From Accumulibacter sp964420975 (GTDB lineage Bacteria > Pseudomonadota > Gammaproteobacteria > Burkholderiales > Rhodocyclaceae): a stretch of DNA of 64,000 nucleotides. Shown piece after piece: positions 1 through 8,378 of the stretch (position 1 is the first letter of the stretch; each line of letters begins with the position of its first letter). Under the pieces are notes generated by a model, which did no database searches, had not been told where the DNA came from, and worked only from the letters and a program-made list of their open reading frames with translations. The stretch lies in NCBI GenBank assembly GCA_964420975.1, contig CAYQVH010000009.1:1-64000 (forward strand). The letters are read 5' to 3'. A program made the position numbers and the translations under genes.

Positions 1-287
1 ACGCCTCCCTTCACCACTCTCTCCGGCCCTTTCCACATCAGTTTGAATCGCACCCGCAGCGAGCAGTCCACCGTCACCAGTCGAAGGCGATCCAGTACAA
101 TCGTCCGACGGGCGCGCCGCGTCGTTGCTGTTCGCGTCGCACCACGACGCGAACGCCCGCCATCCCGTCGTCGCAACCGGCACCCCCCGCCTTGATCGGA
201 AAGCGGATCACGACAACGGGCGACTAGCGCATGGACATACCCCACCGTCGCTGGAGAGCCGTTCCGGGCACACCAAGAGGCACTGCT

Positions 288-1367
288 GTGAGCATTGATC
301 GAAACCGGACCGAACGCATACTGGTCGTCGATGACGAACCGGTCAACCTCAAGCTACTCGATCGCATGCTGGCCAGTGAAGGCTACCTTCACCGGGTCAC
401 TGTCCAGGATCCCCGCGAAGTCGTCGAGCGCTATGGCGAAGTGCGTCCTGACCTGATCCTGCTCGACATCAATATGCCGTATCTGGACGGCTACCAGGTG
501 ATGGAGCGGCTCAAGCAGCTGAACGATCCGCTATTGCCGCCGATCGTTATCCTCACCGCACAGCACGGACGCGACCACCAGTTGAAAGCTCTCGCAGCAG
601 GCGCGCGCGACTTCATTTCCAAACCCTTCGATCGCCTTGAGTTGCTGATGCGCGTGCGCAACCTGCTCGACGCGCAGCTGGCGCACCGTATGCTGCACGA
701 TCAGAAGGCGGTGCTCGAAGAAATGGTCCGCACCCGGACCGAGGCGCTCAACCGGACGCGCCTGGAAATCGTGCGCCGACTCGGCCGCGCGGCCGAATAT
801 CGAGACAACGAAACCGGGCTGCACATCCTCCGCATGAGTCGTACGTCCGCCCTGCTCGCCGAGAGTGTGGGCTGGGACGCAGAGCAAACCCTGCTCATGT
901 TGAATGCGAGCCCGATGCACGACATCGGCAAGATCGGCATTCCCGACACGATCCTGCGCAAGCCCGGCAAGCTGGATCCCGAGGAATGGGAGATCATGAA
1001 GGCGCATACGGCGATCGGCGCGGCACTCCTGGACGACGACGATTCAGACCTGCTCACGCTGGCCAGGGAAATCGCCATCAGCCACCACGAAAAATGGGAT
1101 GGAAGCGGCTATCCCCGCGCGTTGAGCGGACCCAGCATTCCACAATCGGGCCGGATCGTCGCCATCGCCGACGTCTTTGACGCGCTGACCTCGGCGCGCC
1201 CGTACAAGAAAGCGTGGCCCGTCGAAGACGCCGTTCGCTATATTCTGGAGAACTCCGGCATCCACTTCGACCCCGAAGTGGTCGCACACTTTCAAGCGCA
1301 GCTTCCAGGAATTCTCGGCATCCGCGACCAACATCGCGAAGCCGACGAGTTTTCCGCCGCGGGATAA
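288..1367 (+). CDS. Response regulator with HD-GYP c-di-GMP phosphodiesterase domain
   Basis: Predicted cytoplasmic two-component regulator that hydrolyses cyclic di-GMP. The N-terminal receiver domain begins ILVVDDEPVN and has the phospho-acceptor Asp in LILLDINMP and the Lys in ISKPFD. A short coiled linker leads to an HD-GYP domain with the metal-binding HD in MHDIGKIGIPD and the signature HHEKWDGSGYP, so catalysis looks intact. I chose the GTG at 288 because AAGAGG lies 7 bases upstream and the protein then starts MSIDRNRTERILVV, as is usual for the family. An in-frame ATG at 231 would add 19 residues of no family character. The next gene, another receiver protein, starts 20 bases downstream, so the two probably form an operon. 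The first 287 bases of the window hold no gene I can support. Confidence 0.88.
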   Translation: MSIDRNRTERILVVDDEPVNLKLLDRMLASEGYLHRVTVQDPREVVERYGEVRPDLILLDINMPYLDGYQVMERLKQLNDPLLPPIVILTAQHGRDHQLKALAAGARDFISKPFDRLELLMRVRNLLDAQLAHRMLHDQKAVLEEMVRTRTEALNRTRLEIVRRLGRAAEYRDNETGLHILRMSRTSALLAESVGWDAEQTLLMLNASPMHDIGKIGIPDTILRKPGKLDPEEWEIMKAHTAIGAALLDDDDSDLLTLAREIAISHHEKWDGSGYPRALSGPSIPQSGRIVAIADVFDALTSARPYKKAWPVEDAVRYILENSGIHFDPEVVAHFQAQLPGILGIRDQHREADEFSAAG

Positions 1368-1387
1368 CTGCAGGAACGCCAGCCGTC

Positions 1388-2647
1388 ATGCACATCCTCT
1401 ACGCCGAAGACTCACGTGCCATCGCCAGGCACGTCATCGCCCATCTGCAACAGCTGGGTCATCGGGTGACTCACGTCATGGACGGTCGGGCAGCGGTTAC
1501 GGCGTATCGGTCGCAACCGCCCGACCTGGTGCTGATGGACGTCGTCATGCCCGAGATGAGTGGCATCGAGGCGACGCGCGAAATCAAGGCGATGGGGGGA
1601 AGCCGCTGGGTACCCCTGATGATCATGACCGGCCTCGATTCACCGCACGAAATGGTCGCCGGTCTCGAAGCAGGTGCCGACGAGTATCTGATCAAACCGA
1701 TCAACTTTCGGGTGCTCGAAGCACGGATCAACTCGCTGCAGCGGGTCGCCGTGATTCAGGATTGCCTCTACGGGATTTTCGACAACGTCTTCGAAGGCAT
1801 TGTGACGATCGACAACAAAGGCGTGATCACCGCCTTCAACAAGGCGGCGGAACGCATTTTCGGCTATGCGGCGACGGAAATTGTCGGCGAAAAGGTCAAT
1901 CTGCTGATGCCGTCGCCGTACCGTGAAGAACATGACGGGTATCTCGACCGCTACCACCGCGAACGCACGCCCCATGTCATCGGCTTCGGCCGCCGGGTCA
2001 TTGCCTGCCGCAAAAACGGCGAGCAGTTCCCGGTCATGCTCGCGGTCACCGAGGTCGCGCACGCCAATGGGCGCCAATACATCGGGCTGTTGCGCGACAT
2101 CTCGGCCGAAGAAGCCGCTCGTCAGCAGATCGAATTCCTTGCCCTGCACGACGCCCTGACCGGCCTGCCCAATCGCACGCAGCTCAGCCTCGAAATCGAC
2201 CAACTGCTCGCCAGCGAGCAGGCCGCCGCAAGCCTGCTCTTCATCGACCTCGACGGCTTCAAGCCGATCAAGGACCAGCTCGGCCACGAGGCCGGTGATC
2301 AGGCGCTGGTAATCGTTGCCACTCGATTACGCACAACGCTCGGCGAGAAACATTTTGTCGGTCGCCTGGGGGGCGACGAGTTCGTTGTCTTGCTGCGCGA
2401 AGTCAACGACGCCGCGGTGGCGTTACGTACGGCACAAACCATCATTGACGCAATTTCTGAGCCGATGTCGCTACTCGATCCGCCGCAACAACGGACGCTC
2501 GGCGCCAGCATCGGAGTGGCGTTGATCCCCCGCCACGGTCAGCAGCGAACAGAACTGCTGACGATCGCCGACGACGCGATGTACGTTGCCAAACGGACCG
2601 GCAAGCGGCGCGCCGTGCTCGCCGACGACGCATGCTGCCAACGCTGA
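1388..2647 (+). CDS. Response regulator REC-PAS-GGDEF (diguanylate cyclase)
   Basis: Predicted diguanylate cyclase of 419 residues. A receiver domain (residues 1-120, Asp in LVLMDVVMP) is followed by a PAS domain (about 130-250, with DNVFEGIVTID and ERIFGYAATEIVGE) and a GGDEF domain with the intact active-site loop LGGDEFVVLL. The in-frame reading continues upstream to 1214 but that part overlaps the HD-GYP gene, so the ATG at 1388 is the start. The pairing of a c-di-GMP phosphodiesterase regulator with a c-di-GMP synthase regulator suggests that the two outputs are set by a shared sensor kinase. No EAL domain is present and the inhibitory RxxD site was not resolved. Confidence 0.87.
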   Translation: MHILYAEDSRAIARHVIAHLQQLGHRVTHVMDGRAAVTAYRSQPPDLVLMDVVMPEMSGIEATREIKAMGGSRWVPLMIMTGLDSPHEMVAGLEAGADEYLIKPINFRVLEARINSLQRVAVIQDCLYGIFDNVFEGIVTIDNKGVITAFNKAAERIFGYAATEIVGEKVNLLMPSPYREEHDGYLDRYHRERTPHVIGFGRRVIACRKNGEQFPVMLAVTEVAHANGRQYIGLLRDISAEEAARQQIEFLALHDALTGLPNRTQLSLEIDQLLASEQAAASLLFIDLDGFKPIKDQLGHEAGDQALVIVATRLRTTLGEKHFVGRLGGDEFVVLLREVNDAAVALRTAQTIIDAISEPMSLLDPPQQRTLGASIGVALIPRHGQQRTELLTIADDAMYVAKRTGKRRAVLADDACCQR

Positions 2648-2780
2648 CAACGCTGACATGGAGTCGGAATTCGCTGACCGCGGGAAGCTAACCCCGGCCT
2701 GCCCGGAACACCCGGCACCGTCGCGCCATGCAGCAAATCGGCCGCGCCGACAATCGATTCTCCGCCCCAGACGGGGCGAC

Positions 2781-5444
2781 TCACTCGCTTCCTGCGCGCC
2801 CAACGTCGTTAGTCAGTCGCTCCACTTCGACCGCCAGTTCGGCAGCGGCCTGCGCGTACAGATCCCGCAGGCGTTCGAGGTCGCTCTGGATCGCCACGCC
2901 CTCTGCGCCAACGGCCGCGTGTTCAATCCTTGCGGCAATCGACGCAACGGTCGCCAGCCCAACCAGGGCGCTGGCCAACTTGAGGCTGTGCGCCGCGCGT
3001 CTCGCCAGCGGCCAATCCGCTTCGCGCGCACCGCGCTCGATATCCGCCAGTAGCCCGGGCGAACTGTCGAGATACTGAGTAAGCACCCGCTCGATCAGAT
3101 CGCCGCATTGCGCCGGACTGAAATCCGGATTCTCAATCAGCGTCTTTCGATCGAGTAGCGACGCAGCGGGCGGCGCCAGCTCTGGGTGCGATCCCGCCGG
3201 CGACTCTGGCCTTTCCTCGACCGCTGCAGCACGCAGCCACCGGGCCAGGCACGACGCCAGGAGTTCGAAGCGAACGGGTTTGCTGAGATGGTCGTTCATG
3301 CCAATCGCCAGGCAGCGCTGGCGATCCTCAGCCATGACGTTGGCGGTGAGCGCGACGATCGGGACGTTCGACGCGGGCGGCGGCAACGCCCGGATCGCCG
3401 CTGTCGCCTGATAGCCGTCCATCACCGGCATCTGGCAGTCCATCAACACCAGGTCGAAGCCCCCCTTGGCCACCCGTTCGACCGCTGCCGCGCCATCGGC
3501 AACCGTTGTCGGCACGAGCCCCAGCTTACCGAGCATGGCGCCGATCACTGCCTGGTTGACGGCGTTGTCTTCAGCCACCAGAACGCGGCCCTCAAGACGC
3601 AAGTCGTCACGGGAGTCGTATGGCTTCACCGGCGAAGCCGCGGGCGGCCCTTGCGGAGCGACGAACGGCAGGTCGACGGTGAAGGTACTGCCTTGGCCAA
3701 CGCGACTGTCGACGCCGATCGCGCCACCCATCTGTTCAGCGAGTTCCTTGCAGATCGCCAGTCCAAGGCCACTGCCGCCGAAGCGGCGGGTGGTCGACGC
3801 GTCGGCCTGTACGAACGGTTGAAAGAGCCGTGCGAACGCTTCAGGCGCCATGCCGAGGCCGGTGTCGACGACGCGGCAGCGTAGCCAGAGTCGCGCATCG
3901 TCGGGAACCGCGTCGCGCGGCGCAACATGCAAGGTAATCCGCCCGCCAGTAGTGAACTTGATCGCGTTCGCCAGCAAGTTGGAGAGAATCTGGCGCAGAC
4001 GCACCGGATCGCCACGTACGATCAGGGGCACCGGAATCGCCAACTCGCCGACCAATGTATCGCCGTTCTCCGACGCCAGTGGCTGGTACGAATCGACCAG
4101 CGAAAGCAGGAGCGCATGGACGTCGAAGTCGACCGCTTCGAGCGCCATCTTGCCGGCTTCGATCTTGGCCAGGTCGAGAATGTCGCCGAGCAGACTGTGC
4201 AGCGCCTTGCCGGCGCTGCTGATCGTCCGCAAGCACAGCGCCTGCTCCCCGGTCAGCGGCGTTCGTTCGAGAACTTCGGTCATGCCAAGGATGCCGTTGA
4301 GCGGGGTTCGAATCTCGTGGCTCATGTTCGAAAGAAATTGGGACTTGGCGGCATTGGCCGTTTCGGCCGCCTGCTTGGCTTCGCGCAGCTCGGAGTTACG
4401 TGCGGCCAGGCGATCGGTCAACGTTTCGAGCACGCCCACCACGGCCTGCACCTCGTTGTCTGAACGCGTCGCGATCGGACTGCCGGTCAGCTTGGCCGCC
4501 GACGCCAGCGCCTTGTCCCGCAGCCGATACAAGGGGCGCATCGCCAGACGGATCAGCAGGGCACCCAATAGCATGCTGGCGACGACGATCGCCAATCCCT
4601 GCAGCGCGGAGCTTTGCCTGGCCGTCTCGAACAGCGTGTACGCCCCCGCACTGTCGAGTACGGCGACGACCACGTAGGCGTCGTCGACAATCGTCAGCGG
4701 CAAATAGGCGTAGGTGCGATGTGTCGAGCGTTCGTGATGATAGACCCGCAACTTGCCACTCATCGCCTGCGCCACGCGCGCCGGATCGGTCATCGCACCC
4801 GATTCACCACGGACGGTAGACGTGGCGATGAGGGATCCGCTTCGGGCGAGCAAGAACAACTCACAATCCAGCGCCTCGCCGAGCTTGCTGAACAGCGCCG
4901 AATCCAGCGCAATCCCCGCGACCAGGGCTCCCGCCACCTGCCGACGGTGACGGATGGGCTCCACGGCAATCAGGGTCAACGAGCCACGGTCAGCGACCGT
5001 AGTCAAGAGCGGGACGCCGCCGAGCGCTTCGAAGACCCCCCAGACTTGCGACCGATCGCCGTAAACGCCGGTTTGCTGGGCACGGTAACGAACGACCTCG
5101 TGCGCGTCGACGATCTCCAGAACGCCCAGATCGCCAGCCACCAGCGCACCGTCGAGCACCTGCGCCAAGGCGTCCCTGATCGCTGGCTCCTGACCCAACG
5201 CCAGCGTTCGCGCCAGGTCTTCACGCCCGGCGATTACTCGCGCCGCGAGTTGCGTCCGGTGCGACAACTGCGCGACCAATTCCTCGACCACGTGGCCGAT
5301 CGTCCGCACGCGCACGACCTCGGCTTCCTCGACCGTACGATGCAGGACTTCTTCCGACACCAGAAACGCCGTCCATTGCGAAAGGGCGGCGAGCACTCCG
5401 AAGAGCGCGGCGAGGGTGACGCCAAGGGAAAGCCGGGAAAGCAA
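2781..5444 (-). CDS. Membrane hybrid histidine kinase with REC and Hpt domains (BarA-like)
   Basis: An 887-residue hybrid sensor kinase. It has an N-terminal membrane segment, a roughly 250-residue extracytoplasmic sensor region, a second membrane segment near residues 285-305 and a HAMP-like linker. The HisKA domain has its His in NMSHEIRTPLNG near residue 377. The ATPase domain has the N-box near 490 and GGSGLGLAICKE near 561, the receiver has its Asp in LVLMDCQMPVMDG near 667, and the C-terminal Hpt domain has its His in AHSLK near 819. The start is a TTG at 5444, 21 bases after the PstS-like gene, so both are read from one transcript. That arrangement suggests the binding protein presents a ligand to this sensor. 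The phosphorelay is complete within the protein; the final response regulator is unknown. Confidence 0.88.
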   Translation of the reverse strand: MLSRLSLGVTLAALFGVLAALSQWTAFLVSEEVLHRTVEEAEVVRVRTIGHVVEELVAQLSHRTQLAARVIAGREDLARTLALGQEPAIRDALAQVLDGALVAGDLGVLEIVDAHEVVRYRAQQTGVYGDRSQVWGVFEALGGVPLLTTVADRGSLTLIAVEPIRHRRQVAGALVAGIALDSALFSKLGEALDCELFLLARSGSLIATSTVRGESGAMTDPARVAQAMSGKLRVYHHERSTHRTYAYLPLTIVDDAYVVVAVLDSAGAYTLFETARQSSALQGLAIVVASMLLGALLIRLAMRPLYRLRDKALASAAKLTGSPIATRSDNEVQAVVGVLETLTDRLAARNSELREAKQAAETANAAKSQFLSNMSHEIRTPLNGILGMTEVLERTPLTGEQALCLRTISSAGKALHSLLGDILDLAKIEAGKMALEAVDFDVHALLLSLVDSYQPLASENGDTLVGELAIPVPLIVRGDPVRLRQILSNLLANAIKFTTGGRITLHVAPRDAVPDDARLWLRCRVVDTGLGMAPEAFARLFQPFVQADASTTRRFGGSGLGLAICKELAEQMGGAIGVDSRVGQGSTFTVDLPFVAPQGPPAASPVKPYDSRDDLRLEGRVLVAEDNAVNQAVIGAMLGKLGLVPTTVADGAAAVERVAKGGFDLVLMDCQMPVMDGYQATAAIRALPPPASNVPIVALTANVMAEDRQRCLAIGMNDHLSKPVRFELLASCLARWLRAAAVEERPESPAGSHPELAPPAASLLDRKTLIENPDFSPAQCGDLIERVLTQYLDSSPGLLADIERGAREADWPLARRAAHSLKLASALVGLATVASIAARIEHAAVGAEGVAIQSDLERLRDLYAQAAAELAVEVERLTNDVGRAGSE

Positions 5445-5465
5445 GGCGGTGGCCGGGTCGCAGCG

Positions 5466-6290
5466 TCAGCGGATGTCCGGCATCACCCCATACTGCCGGA
5501 GGAGGCGCAGACCGTCGTCCGAGCGCACAAAGCCCAGAAAGGCGTCTGCCGCCGGGGTCAGTTTGCCGGCCTTGTAGATTAGACCGAGGTCGGCCCATGC
5601 CCGATAGCGGCCCTGCGCCAGGTTCTCTGCCGTCGGTTCCACACCGTCGAGAGCGACGAAGGAGACCCGGGTCGTGCAGGCGGCAACGGCCGAGGTATTC
5701 AGAAAGCCGAGGCTACTCGGGTAGCGGTCGAGCAGCGCGATCAGATCGGGATCGAGATGAGCGACCTTGACCCCCGGCGCGAAGACGACTTCCTGAAAGC
5801 CCTTGACCACCTGGTTTATCGCCCGCCGGCTGGTATCCGAGTCCTCTCGACCGACCGCACGAATCGGCGCCGGGTCGCCACCGAGGTCGCGCCAATTGAC
5901 GATCTTCCCGGCGTAGATATCGACCATTTGTGCCGACGTGAGGTGGCGTACCGAGACCCCTGCGCCGACGATGATGGCGACCGGGTCGCGGCCCAGCGGG
6001 ACGTAGACCAAGCCTTGCAAGCTTTCCTCTTCCTTCAGACGGCGTCCGACGCGACCGAGCGTCGCCCGGCCTTGGGCCACCTCCTGTACGGCGCCGGACG
6101 TGCCAATCGACAACGGGACGACGACGCGGTGCTGCGATTGCCGCTGATTGAAAGCGTCTGCCAACTGGCGAACTACGTGCTCGGGACTGCCGCTGCCCGG
6201 TACGACCAACTCCTCGGCTTGCCCGCACCCGACCATCAACCCGATAACGAGCGCGACAAGCCGACTAAGCCCATGAGACTGCCGCGACAT
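5466..6290 (-). CDS. PstS-like periplasmic phosphate/oxyanion-binding protein
   Basis: A 274-residue secreted binding protein of the PstS (PBP-like) family. It has an N-terminal signal segment ending near VGCGQAEE, which is either a weak lipobox or a signal-peptidase-I site. Family features include VPGSGSPEHV, the ligand-loop region SIGTSGAVQEV, VDIYAGKIVNWRDLGG and VGREDSDTSRRAI. A strong Shine-Dalgarno (GGGAGGGAAG) precedes the ATG at 6290. No pstC, pstA or pstB genes are nearby; instead a hybrid histidine kinase follows after 21 bases. This supports a sensory role over a transport role, though ligand identity (phosphate or another oxyanion) is not shown by sequence alone. Confidence 0.8.
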   Translation of the reverse strand: MSRQSHGLSRLVALVIGLMVGCGQAEELVVPGSGSPEHVVRQLADAFNQRQSQHRVVVPLSIGTSGAVQEVAQGRATLGRVGRRLKEEESLQGLVYVPLGRDPVAIIVGAGVSVRHLTSAQMVDIYAGKIVNWRDLGGDPAPIRAVGREDSDTSRRAINQVVKGFQEVVFAPGVKVAHLDPDLIALLDRYPSSLGFLNTSAVAACTTRVSFVALDGVEPTAENLAQGRYRAWADLGLIYKAGKLTPAADAFLGFVRSDDGLRLLRQYGVMPDIR

Positions 6291-6361
6291 GGCTTCCCTC
6301 CCTAACCAAGTGGTGCTTCCCGCGAGTCGATCGGTCGGACGGGATCAAGCCCGACCCACTG

Positions 6362-6614
6362 CTAGGCCTTGGCGACGCGGCCGAGGAGGAAAAACTCGTC
6401 GTTCGGGCGCATCGAAGTCAAGTTGGCCAAGCGGTTCGAAAGCGCAAAGAACGCGGCGACCGCCCCAATATCCCAGATAGCCTCGTCGCTGAACCCATGG
6501 ACACGCAAGGCGTCGAAACCCGCTTTTTCCCCGTACCGCCAGAATGCGTTCACGCACGTCGTCGGGCCAGTCGGTCAGCGCGGGAACCGGAAAACGGCTG
6601 ATCGGCGGGCTCAT
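6362..6614 (-). pseudogene. AhpD-like peroxidase remnant with internal deletion and frameshift
   Basis: Remnant of an alkylhydroperoxidase-related protein of about 190 residues. The N-terminal piece reads MSPPISRFPVPALTDWPDD and VRERILAVRGKSGF. The C-terminal piece, in another frame, reads DALRVHGFSDEAIWDIG, AFFALSNRLAN and MRPNDEFFLLGR. The two halves meet at the GF/DAL junction near 6527-6530, so about 100 internal residues, including the expected Cys-x-x-Cys peroxidase centre, are missing and the frame shifts by one. Neither fragment could fold into the active enzyme. The family assignment comes from recognised N- and C-terminal motifs; the deletion size is an estimate from family length. 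Confidence 0.72.
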
Positions 6615-6784
6615 CGACCCCCCCTGCGCCGCTGGCAGTGCTCGACGAAAGTCGCCAAAAAATACGTTCATACTGTCTCCGTTCTCGTACGGTCCCGGAA
6701 CGTGGCATGATGGGAAGGGCAAGAATAGCGCAGAATTGCCGCCTCCCCTCAACTTCGACCCGGACAGACTTGGAGGAAAAGCCA

Positions 6785-7663
6785 TTGACGCCTGACGCCG
6801 ACTTCGACTGCCTTTTTCCCGCACGACCGTGTGATCGTCGACGCTTTGTCGTCACCACGCTAGGTGCAGGCTTTGCCCTCGCAGTACAACCGACGCTCGC
6901 CGAGACGACCGTTCACACCGACAGTAGCGGCTTGGTCGAGGGTGAAGTCAAGGTGTCGACCGCCGACGGCGACTTGCCCGCTTATCGCGCGCAACCGGCG
7001 AACGGCGGCAACTGGCCGGTGGTACTCGTGGTGCAGGAGATCTTTGGCGTCCACGAGTATATCAAGGACGTCTGCCGTCGCTTGGCCAAGCTCGGCTACC
7101 TGGCGATCGCGCCCGAGCTGTTCGCGCGCCAGGGCGACCCAAGACACTACAGCAACGTGCAGGAACTGCTGAGCGCGATCGTTCAGAAGGTGCCCGACGC
7201 GCAGGTCCTCGCCGACCTCGACCGCTGTGTCGTCTGGGCAGCGGCCCATGGTGGCGACTCGGCGCGGCTGGCGATCACCGGTTTTTGTTGGGGCGGACGC
7301 ATCGTCTGGCTGTACGCGGCGCATAACCCGCAGCTGAAAGCCGGCGTCGCCTGGTATGGCCGTCTTGTCGGGGCGAACAGTGAATTGACGCCGCGCCAGC
7401 CACTGTCTGTCGCCACCAGCCTGCGGGCACCGGTCCTGGGGCTCTACGGCGGCGCCGATACTGGCATTCCTCTCGAAACGGTCACCCAGATGCAGCAGGC
7501 GTTGGCCGCCTCGGACAACCCGGCGAGCAAGCAATCCCAGATTCATGTCTATGAAGGCGCGCCACACGCCTTCCACGCCGACTACCGCCCGAGCTACCGC
7601 CCGGAAGCCGCCGCAGACGGCTGGCAACGCCTGCGCAAGTGGCTAAGCCAACACGGCGTTTGA
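6785..7663 (+). CDS. Dienelactone hydrolase family protein, Tat-exported
   Basis: An alpha/beta hydrolase of 292 residues in the dienelactone hydrolase family. The nucleophile Cys is in TGFCWGGR, the acid is in LYGGADTGIP and the His is in GAPHAFHADYRPSY; the conserved Glu is in VVQEIFGVHEY. The N-terminus carries a twin-arginine-like signal (DRRRFVVTTLGAGFALA followed by TLAET), so the protein is probably exported folded. I chose TTG at 6785 because GGAGG lies 8 bases upstream; the frame remains open further upstream into the pseudogene without a good ribosome site. Natural substrates of such exported DLH proteins are mostly unknown, so no pathway is assigned. Confidence 0.82.
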   Translation: MTPDADFDCLFPARPCDRRRFVVTTLGAGFALAVQPTLAETTVHTDSSGLVEGEVKVSTADGDLPAYRAQPANGGNWPVVLVVQEIFGVHEYIKDVCRRLAKLGYLAIAPELFARQGDPRHYSNVQELLSAIVQKVPDAQVLADLDRCVVWAAAHGGDSARLAITGFCWGGRIVWLYAAHNPQLKAGVAWYGRLVGANSELTPRQPLSVATSLRAPVLGLYGGADTGIPLETVTQMQQALAASDNPASKQSQIHVYEGAPHAFHADYRPSYRPEAAADGWQRLRKWLSQHGV

Positions 7664-7688
7664 CCGTCCTGACTGTCAGACTCCGCCG

Positions 7689-8363
7689 TCAATCGCCACC
7701 GCCGCCGCCACACCCCCCACCGCAGCCGCCACCGCCGTCGCTGCCGCCGTCACCGCTTCCTGCCGACGAATCGCCGCCGCTGCAACCGCCGCCACAACCA
7801 ATGTGGCCGGCGCAGTAGGCACCGCTGCCACGAGCGGTGGCCGCAAGGCAGTCAAGGCGGTACACAAAGCCGCCGCTGATCGCCAGCGTCGCGTCGAGCG
7901 CGAAGAGCAAGGGCAACTGGCTCGGCGCTTTGGGGTCGATCGCCTCGTTCCGGCAGGCGAGTCGCCAGGCACGCTTGATTCCGTCCTGAGCCGCCGTCGG
8001 CGTGCGCATGGCTTCCGCCGGCGTGTGGTGCAGGAAACGTCCGAAGCCCCGCCAGCAAAACTCCTGATACTGTCGGGTGAACAGGATGAATTCGTGCCAG
8101 GCGTCGTCGACCACCTGCGAGGGCATGGCGACGAGTCGGTTTCCGGCGTCCCGGCAGATTTGGAAGTACTGCCGCAAGCCGTCGAGGACGAGTTCGCGCT
8201 GGGAAGGAGTGAGCTCGGGCCGGCGGCTGGCGAGTCGCCGGTCGAGGAACTGCCGATACGGGTACGCGGCGATGAATTCGGCACGGCGCCGCCGCCGCGC
8301 GCGCCACCCGGCAATCAGCCCCAGCAGCAGAACGATGATTAGCACGAGAACGATCAGTTTCAT
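7689..8363 (-). CDS. Membrane-anchored glycine-rich-domain protein with Gly/Cys tail
   Basis: A 224-residue protein of the glycine-rich-domain-containing (GRDP-like) type. It has one N-terminal membrane segment (VLVLIIVLLLGLIAGW), a basic stop-transfer RARRRRR, and a soluble domain with the family-type stretch VVDDAWHEFILFTRQYQEFC and FGRFLHHTPAEA. The last 45 or so residues are almost only Gly, Ser, Asp and Cys and end in CGGGCGGGGGD. The tail has several Cys residues, which could bind metal or be modified. No function is known. It ends 25 bases from the dienelactone hydrolase stop, and the two genes converge. Confidence 0.7.
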   Translation of the reverse strand: MKLIVLVLIIVLLLGLIAGWRARRRRRAEFIAAYPYRQFLDRRLASRRPELTPSQRELVLDGLRQYFQICRDAGNRLVAMPSQVVDDAWHEFILFTRQYQEFCWRGFGRFLHHTPAEAMRTPTAAQDGIKRAWRLACRNEAIDPKAPSQLPLLFALDATLAISGGFVYRLDCLAATARGSGAYCAGHIGCGGGCSGGDSSAGSGDGGSDGGGGCGGGCGGGGGD

Positions 8364-8378
8364 CGGGGCAGGTCGCGG

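Noticed and set aside
1..230. Possible gene fragment at the left edge
   Set aside because: No open frame with a family motif or ribosome site is visible on either strand.
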